Of a DNA stretch of 64,000 nt, positions 33,454 to 41,775 are shown one piece after another. The stretch is from NCBI RefSeq assembly GCF_004366075.1, contig NZ_SODU01000001.1, positions 930,001 through 994,000 on the forward strand, in the 5' to 3' direction. Under the pieces are notes generated by a model. It searched no databases. It had not been told where the DNA came from and saw only the letters and a program-made list of their open reading frames with translations. The stretch is from Kribbella pratensis (GTDB lineage Bacteria > Actinomycetota > Actinomycetes > Propionibacteriales > Kribbellaceae). Each line of letters begins with the position of its first letter. Position 1 is the stretch's first letter. The position numbers and the translations under genes were made by a program.

Positions 33454-34842
33454 ATGCGTATCCGCCCCATCGCACTCGCCTTACTCGCACCGTTACTGGC
33501 CGCCGTGTCCCTTAGCGTCGCGGCCGACGCGAGTGTTCCAACTCCACCCGCCGGCTGGACGACTGTGTGGAGCGACGACTTCGACGGGCCCAACGGCAGC
33601 CTGCCGTCGGGTTCCAACTGGATCATCGACACCGGCCACGGCTACCCGGGCGGTCCCGGGAACTGGGGTACCGGCGAGATCCAGAACTACACGAACAGCC
33701 CGAACAACCTGTCCCTCGACGGCACCGGAAACCTGCGCATCACGCCACGGCGCGACGGCGCCGGCAACTGGACGTCCGCCCGGGTCGAGACGCAACGGAG
33801 CGACTTCAAGCCGCCCGCCGGTGGGGTTCTGGCGATCGAGAGCCGGATCCAGATGCCGAACGTCACGGGTGACGCCGCGCTCGGGTACTGGCCGGCGTTC
33901 TGGGCGCTCGGTGCGCCGTACCGCGGGAACTACTGGAACTGGCCGGGCATCGGTGAGTTCGACATCATGGAGAACGTCAACGGGATCAACTCCGTCTGGG
34001 GCGTGCTGCACTGCGGCGTGAACCCCGGCGGCCCGTGCAACGAGACGACCGGCATCGGCGCCAGCCGCGCCTGTCCAGGCTCGACCTGCCAGTCCGCGTT
34101 CCACACGTACCGCTTCGAGTGGGACACCAGCATCTCGCCGAACCAGTTGCGCTGGTACGTCGACGGACAGCAGTGGCACTCGATCAGTCAAGGTCAACTG
34201 CCGGCCGACACGTGGACGAACATGACCTCGCACGCCGGCTACTTCATCCTGCTCAACGTCGCCATCGGCGGAGCGTTCCCGGATGCACTCAACGGCCCGA
34301 CGCCGCGCGCATCCACGGTCCCCGACAAGCCGATGGTCGTCGACTACGTCGCGGTGACGGCGAAGGGCGGTACGACGACCCCACCGACGACTCCGCCGAC
34401 GACTCCCCCGACGACTCCCCCGCCGGGCGGCTCCTCGGCGTACAGCACCTTGCAGGCGGAGTCGTACGGCCAGCAGTCGGGCATGGGCCTGGAGACCACG
34501 ACCGACACCGGCGGCGGCCAGAACCTGATGCAGATCGGCAACGGCGACTGGGCCCTGTACCGCGGCATCGACTTCGGCAGCACCGCGGCAACACAGTTCG
34601 TCGCCCGAGTCGCGTCCGGTGCAGCCGGCGGCGTCAGCGGACTCGTCGAGGTGCGCCTCGACAGCCGCAGCAACGCTCCCATCGGCAGCTTCGCGATCGC
34701 CAACACCGGCGGCTGGCAGTCCTGGCGATCAGTCCCCGCCAACATGTCGTCCGTGACCGGCACCCACGACGTCTACGTCACCTTCACCAGCGGCCAACCC
34801 GCCGACTACGTCAACCTCAACTGGTTCACGTTCACCCACTAA
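33454..34842 (+). CDS. Secreted glycoside hydrolase family 16 glucanase with CBM6-type domain
   Basis: A 462-residue exported enzyme: Sec signal peptide (residues 1-28), GH16 domain (about 33-305), a threonine-proline linker (TTTPPTTPPTTPPTTPPPGG) and a C-terminal carbohydrate-binding module of family 6 type (about 332-462). The GH16 catalytic motif ExDxxE is seen in PGIGEFDIMENVNG, giving nucleophile and acid/base glutamates. This suggests endo-beta-1,3-glucanase (laminarinase) activity, though other GH16 specificities are possible. A CebR-like box lies 32 bp before the ATG, so repression lifted by an oligosaccharide is expected. Confidence 0.92.
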   Translation: MRIRPIALALLAPLLAAVSLSVAADASVPTPPAGWTTVWSDDFDGPNGSLPSGSNWIIDTGHGYPGGPGNWGTGEIQNYTNSPNNLSLDGTGNLRITPRRDGAGNWTSARVETQRSDFKPPAGGVLAIESRIQMPNVTGDAALGYWPAFWALGAPYRGNYWNWPGIGEFDIMENVNGINSVWGVLHCGVNPGGPCNETTGIGASRACPGSTCQSAFHTYRFEWDTSISPNQLRWYVDGQQWHSISQGQLPADTWTNMTSHAGYFILLNVAIGGAFPDALNGPTPRASTVPDKPMVVDYVAVTAKGGTTTPPTTPPTTPPTTPPPGGSSAYSTLQAESYGQQSGMGLETTTDTGGGQNLMQIGNGDWALYRGIDFGSTAATQFVARVASGAAGGVSGLVEVRLDSRSNAPIGSFAIANTGGWQSWRSVPANMSSVTGTHDVYVTFTSGQPADYVNLNWFTFTH

Positions 34843-34872
34843 CTCCGCCGTACCGAACGCCCTCATCCCAAG

Positions 34873-34927
34873 TTTGAGAAGCCACCGACCATGAATCGCC
34901 GCCGAGAATGGCCGGTGGCTTCTCAAA
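34873..34927. repeat. Hairpin repeat, copy 1 (downstream side of the AbiEi-like gene)
   Basis: TTTGAGAAGCCACCGACCAT (34873-34892) pairs with the arm at 34908-34927 with one mismatch in 20 bp around a 15-nt loop. A second copy with the same arm sequence and a related loop (GATCG..GAGAATGG) lies at 36092-36150. It follows the GH16 stop by 30 bp and may terminate both convergent genes. Confidence 0.85.
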
Positions 34928-34982
34928 GTCGACGTCCCGGAGCGGTGCGGCGCGACGCGGTGGTGGGTGCGTGGGTGGGGGG

Positions 34983-36020
34983 TCAGGCGGCGTGGAGCCA
35001 TTGGGCTGGGTCGTGGGGGGCTGGGGCGCGCCAGGTCGGCGGGTCGCCGGGGCGGGAGCTGCCTCTTGCGAAGGCCGCGCGGAGGCGGGCGATCAGGTCC
35101 GATCGCGGATCGAGGACGTCCTCCCAGCCGAAGTGCACGAGCTCTACAGCCCGATCGCTCAGTCGCTGATCGCGCCGGTAGCTGCGGCGCAACTGCCGGC
35201 GCCGTTCCTCGGGGCTCTCGCTGTCGTACTTCGCGAGACCGTCGGCCTCACCGATCGTCCGGAACTGTGGCCACCAGAAGTCCACACGCTCGGGCATCCA
35301 CGCAAAGCCGTCCCAGAACTGGGCCTGGAGGATCGGCATGGGCAGGCCCGCGAGTGCGAAGACTGCTCGGGCTATCGACTCGAGCACCGACTCCGACCTC
35401 GGATCGCCGAAGCCGACCGTGTTCCGCGCCCGACGGATTCCCGGCCACTGGAACTGCCGCTCCAGCACGCTTTCGAGATCACCGATGGAGATGCCGCTGC
35501 GCAGTGCGTCGTCGACGGTCACGATCGCCTCGCGGAACGGCAGGGCGCGAGCGAGATCCACCACGGTCCTCGCCGCGGAGGTGACCGGCAGCCACAGGTG
35601 CCGAGACACATCGGCCGGGTCCAGGGTTGCACGTCGTACGACGATGTCCTGGCGGCGCTGGTTCCGCTTCGTCGTGGCCGGCCGCGTCAACCAGACCGCG
35701 GCGGCGGGAGGCGCCGACCGACGCCGGCTGTCCGTCCAGGTGCGCAGCCCCATGAGTCCGGCCGCGCTGAAGTGACTGACAACCGAGCCTGGGTGCAGTG
35801 CCTGCGCGCAAGCTGTCCGTGCCACCCCCTCGTCCAAGCGAGCGTCGATGTAGTGCCCGTGGTGGTGTTGCAGAATCTGCTTCCTCAGGAGGCGTCGCAG
35901 GTCGGCGTCTCGCAGTCCGGCCATGAGAAGAACCTGCCGGTCTCGCGGCGTCCGAACGAGCTGCAGCACTCGTTGACGAACATCCTCAGCCAGCCGATCC
36001 ATCCGGCCAGCATGCGCCAC
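34983..36020 (-). CDS. AbiEi-like antitoxin-domain protein with DUF559/Vsr-like nuclease-fold C-terminus
   Basis: A protein of about 345 residues. The N-terminal 55 residues form a winged-helix segment like the AbiEi antitoxin N-domain (RQVLLMAGLRDADLRRLLRK, then ILQHHHGHYIDARL). The middle resembles the rest of AbiEi-type proteins (PGSVVSHFSAAGLMGLRTW, LPVTSAARTVVDLARALP). The C-terminus (SVLESIARAVFALAGLP, ERVDFWWPQFRTIGEADG, LAKYDSESPEERRRQ) looks like the DUF559/very-short-patch endonuclease fold with conserved E, D and E residues. No AbiEii toxin gene is adjacent. The GTG at 36020 has GGAGG upstream; an ATG at 36002 is the alternative. It is bracketed by two matching hairpin repeats. Confidence 0.78.
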   Translation of the reverse strand: MAHAGRMDRLAEDVRQRVLQLVRTPRDRQVLLMAGLRDADLRRLLRKQILQHHHGHYIDARLDEGVARTACAQALHPGSVVSHFSAAGLMGLRTWTDSRRRSAPPAAAVWLTRPATTKRNQRRQDIVVRRATLDPADVSRHLWLPVTSAARTVVDLARALPFREAIVTVDDALRSGISIGDLESVLERQFQWPGIRRARNTVGFGDPRSESVLESIARAVFALAGLPMPILQAQFWDGFAWMPERVDFWWPQFRTIGEADGLAKYDSESPEERRRQLRRSYRRDQRLSDRAVELVHFGWEDVLDPRSDLIARLRAAFARGSSRPGDPPTWRAPAPHDPAQWLHAA

Positions 36021-36091
36021 ACCCCCTCCCCCGCGCGTCGCACTTCCCCTCCCGCTGTGGATAACTCCTCTCGCCAAACCTCGCCGAACCG

Positions 36092-36150
36092 ACTTTGAGA
36101 AGCCACCAACCACGGATCGAGGCTGAGAATGGTTGGTGGCTTCTCAAAGT
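36092..36150. repeat. Hairpin repeat, copy 2 (upstream side of the AbiEi-like gene)
   Basis: ACTTTGAGAAGCCACCAACC plus A (36092-36112) pairs perfectly over 21 bp with 36130-36150 around a 17-nt loop. The arms share TTTGAGAAGCCACC with copy 1 at 34873, and the loops are related in the same orientation, so the two copies are direct repeats 1.2 kb apart. It lies 70 bp upstream of the AbiEi-like start and 55 bp before cphB. Confidence 0.85.
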
Positions 36151-36205
36151 TGGGTGGTTGGGGCGGGATGCGGTGCGGGGCGGTGTGAGCACCTATTCTT
36201 CGCGT

Positions 36206-37273
36206 ATGTCTGATGTGCAGGGTGGGGCTGGAGCCCTGTTTGCTATTGGTGGTGCCGAGGACAAGCTGAAGAAGCGGACGGTGCTGCAGGAGTTCGTCGA
36301 CGCGGCGGGTGGGTCCAAGGCGCGGATCGTGGTGGTGCCCACCGCGTCCGCGCTCGGGCCCGACGTCGTCGACGTGTACCGCGCGCTGTTCGCGGCCCTC
36401 GGCGCCGAGAGTGTGGTCGGCGTCCGCCCGGAGAACCGGGAGGACGCCGACGACCCGGCCTTCATCGCCCCGCTGCACGACGCGACCGGCATCTTCATGA
36501 CCGGCGGCAACCAACTGAAGCTCGCGGGCGTCGTCACCGGTACGGCGTTCGGCCGCGCGGTGACCGCCGCTCATGCGCGCGGCGCGGCCGTCGGCGGTAC
36601 GTCGGCCGGCGCGAGCATCCTCGCCGAACACATGATCGCGTTCGGCCGCTCCGGCGCCACCCCACGCCAGCGGATGAGCCAGCTGTCCAGCGGACTCGGC
36701 CTGGTCCAGGGCGCGATCGTCGACCAGCACTTCGCCCAGCGGAACCGGTACGGCCGGCTGCTTTCGCTCGTCGCCCAGTCCCCCGGCCTGCTCGGGATCG
36801 GCGTCGACGAGGACACCGCGGCGGTCGTCCGCGGCACCCACCTGGAGGTCGTCGGGCGGGGCGCGGTGACGATCTTCGACGGCACCCGGATCACATCGAA
36901 CGCCCACAACGCCAAGCGGTCCGAGCCGATCCTCGCGTCCGGCGTCGTACTGCACGTCCTTCCGGCGACCGCGACGTTCGACCTGCAGAACCGCGTGCTG
37001 CTGTCGTACGGCCCGCAGCCGCCGGCAGAGGAGATCGCCGAGATGGCGGCCGCCGAGGCCGACCTGCGCAAACTCGCCAAGGAGATCGCCGCCGAGGGCG
37101 TGTCGCCGCGGTACTACGAGGAGCGCAAGCGGCGGGCAGGACGCCGTACGGCGAAATCCGCCAGGTCCGCGATCGGGGCCGGGGAGTCCAGACCGGGGGC
37201 GACCGAGCCGATCACGGCCGGCGCCGAACCCGACTCCCCCGACCCGACGCGAGCAGACAACGGAACCCCATGA
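36206..37273 (+). CDS. cphB: Cyanophycinase
   Basis: A 355-residue serine peptidase-like enzyme (family S51 fold). The nucleophile serine is in AVGGTSAGASILAEHM near residue 130, preceded by IFMTGGNQLKLAG and followed by GLGLVQGAIVDQHFAQRNR, all typical of cyanophycinase. It cleaves cyanophycin to beta-Asp-Arg dipeptides inside the cell; no signal peptide is present. TATTCT at 36194-36199 lies 6 nt before the ATG, suggesting a leaderless message. The C-terminal 50 residues are a charged tail. Its stop overlaps the cphA start by 4 nt. Confidence 0.94.
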   Translation: MSDVQGGAGALFAIGGAEDKLKKRTVLQEFVDAAGGSKARIVVVPTASALGPDVVDVYRALFAALGAESVVGVRPENREDADDPAFIAPLHDATGIFMTGGNQLKLAGVVTGTAFGRAVTAAHARGAAVGGTSAGASILAEHMIAFGRSGATPRQRMSQLSSGLGLVQGAIVDQHFAQRNRYGRLLSLVAQSPGLLGIGVDEDTAAVVRGTHLEVVGRGAVTIFDGTRITSNAHNAKRSEPILASGVVLHVLPATATFDLQNRVLLSYGPQPPAEEIAEMAAAEADLRKLAKEIAAEGVSPRYYEERKRRAGRRTAKSARSAIGAGESRPGATEPITAGAEPDSPDPTRADNGTP

Positions 37274-40074
37274 CCGAAACGCACGGCACCCCGGCCCCCG
37301 ACCTGAAGATCATCGAGACCCGCGTCTACCGCGGCCCGAACATCTGGAGCTACGACCCCGCGATCCACCTGGTGGTCGACCTCGGCTCGCTCGAGAACTT
37401 CCCGTCGAACACCATCCCCGGCTTCACCGAGCGACTGCTCGCCGACCTCCCCAGGCTCGACCAGCACCATTGCTCGCGCGGCCGCAAGGGCGGGTTCATC
37501 GAGCGCCTGCACGAAGGCACCTGGCTCGGCCACATCACCGAGCACGTCTCGCTGCAGCTCCAGCAGGAGGCCGGCCATGACATGCGCCGCGGCAAGACGC
37601 GCCAGGTCAAGGGCTCGCCGGGCGTCTACAACATCATCTACGCGTACGCCGACGAACCTGTCGGGCTCGCGGCGGGTGAACTCGCCGTACGGTTCGTGAA
37701 CAACCTCGTCCAGCCGGATCCGGCGTTCGACTTCACCACCGAGCTGGAGAAGTTCATCAAGCAGGCCGAGCGGACCGCGTTCGGCCCGTCCACGCAGGCG
37801 ATCGTCGACGAGGCGGTGTCCCGGGACATCCCGTGGATCCGGCTGAACAAGGCCAGCCTGGTCCAGCTCGGTCAGGGCGTGCACGCGAAGCGGATCCGGG
37901 CCACCATGACGTCCGAGACCGGGTCGATCGCGGTCGACGTGGCCAGCGACAAGGACCTGACCACGCGGCTGCTCGCCTCGGCCGGCTTGCCGGTGCCGCG
38001 GTCGGAGTCGGTTCGCACGGTCGAGGACGCCGTCTCGATCGCCAACAAGATCGGCTACCCGGTCGTCTGCAAGCCGCTCGACGGCAACCACGGCCGCGGT
38101 GTCTGCCTGAACCTGCAGGACGCGGACGCGGTCCGGGAGGCGTTTCCGATCGCGGCCGAGCAGTCCCGGCGCGGCTCCGTGATCGTGGAGAACTTCGTCA
38201 CCGGCAAGGACTACCGGTGCCTGATCATCAACGGCCGGATGGAGGCGATCGCCGAACGCGTGCCCGCGCACGTGGTCGGCGACGGCATCCACACCGTGGC
38301 CGAGCTCGTCGACATCACCAACGCCGACCCGCGGCGCGGTGTCGGGCACGAGAAGATCCTCACCCGGATCACGATCAACAACGCGGCCCGGCAGCTGGTT
38401 CGCGACCAGGGCTACGAGCTGGACGACGTACCGCCGGAGGACGTGATGGTGAAGCTCACGCTCACCGGCAACATGTCCACCGGCGGGATCTCGATCGACC
38501 GGACCTGGGAGGCGCACCCGGAGAACGTCGAGATCGCCGAGGAGGCGGCCCGGATGATCGGGCTCGACATCGCCGGTATCGACTTCATCTGCCCGGACAT
38601 CACCCAGCCGGTACGGGAGACGGGCGGCGCGATCTGCGAGGTGAACGCGGCGCCCGGGTTCCGGATGCACACCAACCCGACGATCGGCGAACCGCAGTAC
38701 ATCGCGAAACCGGTGGTGGACATGCTGTTCCCGCCCGGCGCGGTCAGCCGGATCCCGATCGTCGCGGTCACCGGAACGAACGGCAAGACGACCACCTCGC
38801 GGATGATCAGCCACGTCTTCAAGGGCATGGGCCGCAAGGTCGGTATGACGTCGACCGACGGCATCGTGATCGACGAGCGGCTCGTGATCCGGCAGGACGC
38901 GTCCGGCCCGAAGTCCGCCCGGATGGTGCTGCAGAACCCGCGCGTCGACTTCGCGGTGTTCGAGGTGGCACGCGGCGGGATCCTGCGCGAGGGTCTCGGG
39001 TACGAGCGCAACGACGTGGCCGTCGTACTGAACGTCCAGCCTGATCACCTCGGTCTGCGCGGGATCGACACGCTCGAGCAGTTGGCCGACGTGAAGGCCG
39101 TCCTCGTCGAGGCGGTGCCGCGGACCGGGTACGCCGTACTGAACGCCGACGACCCGTTGGTGCGGAAGATGCGCCGCAAGTGCTCGGGGCAGGTCGTGTG
39201 GTTCAGCATGGCCGAGCCGGGCAGCGAGGTCCGCGACTACATCGAGGGGCACTGCCGGCGCGGCGGGCGGGCCGTGGTGCTGGAGCGCTCGGACCTGGGC
39301 GACATGATCGTGGTGAAGCACGGGCGCCGCTCGATGCAGCTCGCGTGGACGCATTTGCTGCCGGCAACGTTCGGCGGGCGGGCGATGATGAACGTGCAGA
39401 ACGCGATGGCGGCGGTCGCGGCGGCGTTCGCGGCGGGTGCACCGTTGCACGACATCCGGCAGGGACTGCGGACGTTCAACACGTCGTACTACCTGTCGCC
39501 GGGCCGGCTGAACGAGATCGACGTCGACGGGCGCAGCGTGATCGTCGACTACTGTCACAACGCGCCGGCGATGCGGATGCTCGGCGACTTCGTCGACCGG
39601 CTCGGGGAGAGCCTGAGCGCGTCGTCCGAGGTCGGCCGGCCGTCGCGGATCGGCGTGATCGCGACCGCGGGCGACCGGCGCGACGACGACATCCGCGAAC
39701 TCGGTGAGGTCGCGGCGCAGCACTTCGACGTGGTCATCGTCCGCGAGGACGCCCGGCTGCGCGGGCGCAAGCGGGGCGAGTCCGCGGGACTGGTGCAAGC
39801 CGGCGTACGGGCCGCGATGGAGGGCGGCGCGCGATGCCGGCGGGTGGACGTCGTACTCGACGAGCTCGAGGCGGTCCGGTTCGCGTTGGAGCGGTCGAAC
39901 CCGGGCGATCTCGTGGTGCTGTGTGTCGATCAGCACCAGTCGGTACTCGCGGAGCTCGAATCGGTGTCGCACCTGGCGCAGGCCGGGGCGCGGTCCGGTG
40001 ACGAGGGCGGTGACCCCGACTTCGTGCAACCCGACGAAGAGATCACAGAGGAAACGCCGCGGGAACTTGCCTAG
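37270..40074 (+). CDS. cphA: Cyanophycin synthetase
   Basis: A 934-residue three-domain enzyme. The N-domain (about residues 1-165) begins LKIIETRVYRGPNIWSYDPA. The ATP-grasp domain (about 165-490) has GYPVVCKPLDGNHGRGVCL and CEVNAAPGFRMHTNPT and adds aspartate. The Mur-ligase domain (about 495-900) has the P-loop VAVTGTNGKTTTSRMISHVF and adds arginine to the side chain. Together they build multi-L-arginyl-poly-L-aspartate, a nitrogen store. Length and all key motifs are intact. cphB overlaps upstream by 4 nt, so synthesis and breakdown genes are cotranslated. Confidence 0.96.
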   Translation: MTETHGTPAPDLKIIETRVYRGPNIWSYDPAIHLVVDLGSLENFPSNTIPGFTERLLADLPRLDQHHCSRGRKGGFIERLHEGTWLGHITEHVSLQLQQEAGHDMRRGKTRQVKGSPGVYNIIYAYADEPVGLAAGELAVRFVNNLVQPDPAFDFTTELEKFIKQAERTAFGPSTQAIVDEAVSRDIPWIRLNKASLVQLGQGVHAKRIRATMTSETGSIAVDVASDKDLTTRLLASAGLPVPRSESVRTVEDAVSIANKIGYPVVCKPLDGNHGRGVCLNLQDADAVREAFPIAAEQSRRGSVIVENFVTGKDYRCLIINGRMEAIAERVPAHVVGDGIHTVAELVDITNADPRRGVGHEKILTRITINNAARQLVRDQGYELDDVPPEDVMVKLTLTGNMSTGGISIDRTWEAHPENVEIAEEAARMIGLDIAGIDFICPDITQPVRETGGAICEVNAAPGFRMHTNPTIGEPQYIAKPVVDMLFPPGAVSRIPIVAVTGTNGKTTTSRMISHVFKGMGRKVGMTSTDGIVIDERLVIRQDASGPKSARMVLQNPRVDFAVFEVARGGILREGLGYERNDVAVVLNVQPDHLGLRGIDTLEQLADVKAVLVEAVPRTGYAVLNADDPLVRKMRRKCSGQVVWFSMAEPGSEVRDYIEGHCRRGGRAVVLERSDLGDMIVVKHGRRSMQLAWTHLLPATFGGRAMMNVQNAMAAVAAAFAAGAPLHDIRQGLRTFNTSYYLSPGRLNEIDVDGRSVIVDYCHNAPAMRMLGDFVDRLGESLSASSEVGRPSRIGVIATAGDRRDDDIRELGEVAAQHFDVVIVREDARLRGRKRGESAGLVQAGVRAAMEGGARCRRVDVVLDELEAVRFALERSNPGDLVVLCVDQHQSVLAELESVSHLAQAGARSGDEGGDPDFVQPDEEITEETPRELA

Positions 40075-40081
40075 GGCAAGT
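40065..40081. other. Short palindrome over the cphA stop codon
   Basis: ACTTGCC (40065-40071) and GGCAAGT (40075-40081) flank TAG, the cphA stop. The 7-bp perfect stem with a 3-nt loop lies 16 bp before the GTG of the copper-chaperone gene. It could be an operator for that gene or a weak attenuator; no T tract follows. Confidence 0.4.
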
Positions 40082-40096
40082 CTCGTTGGCCGTTGC

Positions 40097-40612
40097 GTGA
40101 AGACGAAGTTGCTGATGGCTGCGGCGGTGGTCACGTTCCTGGTGTCGTCGTGTGGTTCGACGGAAAAGCCGGCCACTCAGGAGGCGGCGGTGACATCTCC
40201 AGGCGTGCTGGTCGAGGACGCGTGGGTGCGGGCGACGACCGGCGCGAAGGACACCACGATGACGGCCGCGTTCCTGTCCCTGACCAATCCCGGTGACACC
40301 GACGTGAAGTTGACCTCGGCAACTTCACCGGTCGCCGGAGTGGTGCAACTGCACGAGATGGCCATGCAGGACGGCAAGATGGTGATGCGCGAGAAGGCCG
40401 GCGGCATCACCGTCCCCGCCGCCTCCCACGCCCATCTCTCCCCCGGCGGTGACCACATCATGCTGATGTCGCTGAAGCGGCCGCTGAATCCCGGCGACGA
40501 GGTACCGCTCACGCTCAAGTTCTCCGACAACACCACCCACGACCTCAAGGTCCCGGTCAAGGCGTTCACCGAGGAAGAAGAGCACTACCACCCGACGCCC
40601 AGCACCAAGTGA
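40097..40612 (+). CDS. PCu(A)C-type copper chaperone lipoprotein
   Basis: A 171-residue exported protein with a lipoprotein signal (MAAAVVTFLVSSCGS; cysteine about residue 19) and a PCu(A)C domain. The copper(I) ligand pattern HxnMx(10)Mx(21)HxM is seen as LHEMAMQDGKMVMREKAGG followed by SHAHLSPGGDHIMLMSL. It should bind copper outside the membrane and deliver it to cuproproteins. The C-terminus ends in a His/Glu-rich EEEEHYHPT segment. The stop overlaps the DyP peroxidase start by 4 nt, which resembles the ECuC-DtpA copper pathway of Streptomyces lividans. Confidence 0.92.
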   Translation: MKTKLLMAAAVVTFLVSSCGSTEKPATQEAAVTSPGVLVEDAWVRATTGAKDTTMTAAFLSLTNPGDTDVKLTSATSPVAGVVQLHEMAMQDGKMVMREKAGGITVPAASHAHLSPGGDHIMLMSLKRPLNPGDEVPLTLKFSDNTTHDLKVPVKAFTEEEEHYHPTPSTK

Positions 40613-41775
40613 CCACCAGACGTCAGTTCTTCGGGTACGCCGGTGCGGCCGCCGCAGGCGCCGCGGCCACCGGTGGCGCTGTCGTTGCTCTCGACAACAA
40701 CAGTGACACCGGGACGCCCGTCTCCCGGACCATTTCGCCGTACGGCGACCATCAAGCCGGGATCGCGCGCAGCGCGCCGGCGGTGGCCGAGTTGGTCAGC
40801 TTCAAGCTCGGGACCGATCGGGCCGGGCTCGGACGGCTGATGCGGCTCTGGACGAGTGATCTCGTCGCGCTGGCCGATGGGCGGGCGGCACCTGGGGACA
40901 CCGCGCCCGAGTTGGCGGTGGCCAGCAAGAGCGTGACGGTGACGGTCGGGTTCGGGCCGCGGGTGTTCGAGGTGACCGGGCAGCGCCCGCCCGGGCTCGA
41001 CGACCTGCCGGTGATGAAGCACGACAGGTTGCAGCCTGCCTGGTCAGGCGGTGACCTGCTGGTGATGGTCGGCGCGGACGACGCGGTCAGCGTGGTGCAC
41101 GCCGTACGGCGATTGATCGCGGACGCGAAACCGTTCGCGACCCCGCTCTGGCGCCAGACGGGCTTCTGGGACAGCACCGGCCCGGACGGCGAACCGGTCA
41201 CCGGCCGCAACCTGTTCGGGCAGGTCGACGGCACCGGCAATCCCGTCTTCGGTACGCCGGACTTCGACCGGACCGTGTGGTCCGCCGACGGCCCCGACTG
41301 GTTCCGCGGCGGTACGACGCTCGTCGTACGGCGGATCCGGCTGAACCTCGACACCTGGGACGAACTCACCCGCTCCGAGCAAGAACGCGCCATCGGCCGC
41401 AAACTCTCCACCGGCGCACCGCTCACCGGCACCGCCGAGCCCGACGAACTCGACCTCGAGGCCCGCGACGCCGACGGCCGGCTCGTCATCGCGCAGAACG
41501 CGCACGCCCGCCTCTCGCACCACAGCGAGAACGACGGCCGCCGAATCTTCCGAAAAGGCCTGAACTACGTCCACGACACCGGCGCGACCCGCGAGTCCGG
41601 CCTCATCTTCCTCAGCCACCAGGCCGACGTCGCGAGCCAGTTCCTCCCGCTGCTCGCCCGCCTGGACGCGGTCGACGCCCTCAACGAGTGGACGACCACC
41701 ATCGGCTCGGCCGTCTTCGCCCTCCCGCCCGGCTTCCAGCCCGGCGGGTGGCTCGGGCAGTCACTCCTGAGCTGA
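40609..41775 (+). CDS. Tat-exported DyP-type haem peroxidase
   Basis: A 388-residue dye-decolourising peroxidase. A Tat signal (TTRRQFFGYAGAAAAGAAAT) occupies the first 30 residues. The DyP distal motif GxxDG is seen in LFGQVDGTGNP near residue 205, and the proximal histidine region is NAHARLSHHSENDGRRIF near residue 295. It begins with a GTG coupled to the copper chaperone. S. lividans DtpA has the same neighbourhood type and works with copper enzymes; EfeB-like iron roles are less likely because no efeU/efeO is near. Confidence 0.93.
   Translation: MTTRRQFFGYAGAAAAGAAATGGAVVALDNNSDTGTPVSRTISPYGDHQAGIARSAPAVAELVSFKLGTDRAGLGRLMRLWTSDLVALADGRAAPGDTAPELAVASKSVTVTVGFGPRVFEVTGQRPPGLDDLPVMKHDRLQPAWSGGDLLVMVGADDAVSVVHAVRRLIADAKPFATPLWRQTGFWDSTGPDGEPVTGRNLFGQVDGTGNPVFGTPDFDRTVWSADGPDWFRGGTTLVVRRIRLNLDTWDELTRSEQERAIGRKLSTGAPLTGTAEPDELDLEARDADGRLVIAQNAHARLSHHSENDGRRIFRKGLNYVHDTGATRESGLIFLSHQADVASQFLPLLARLDAVDALNEWTTTIGSAVFALPPGFQPGGWLGQSLLS

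Noticed and set aside
34376..34435. Short tandem repeats in the GH16 gene
   Set aside because: They encode the TTPP-type proline-threonine linker between catalytic and binding domains, not a DNA repeat element.
37114..40176. A 1020-codon open frame on the minus strand
   Set aside because: It is the antisense shadow of cphA and cphB. Its translation is low-complexity (Arg, Asp, His and Val rich) with no family motif, whereas the plus frame is a complete cyanophycin synthetase.
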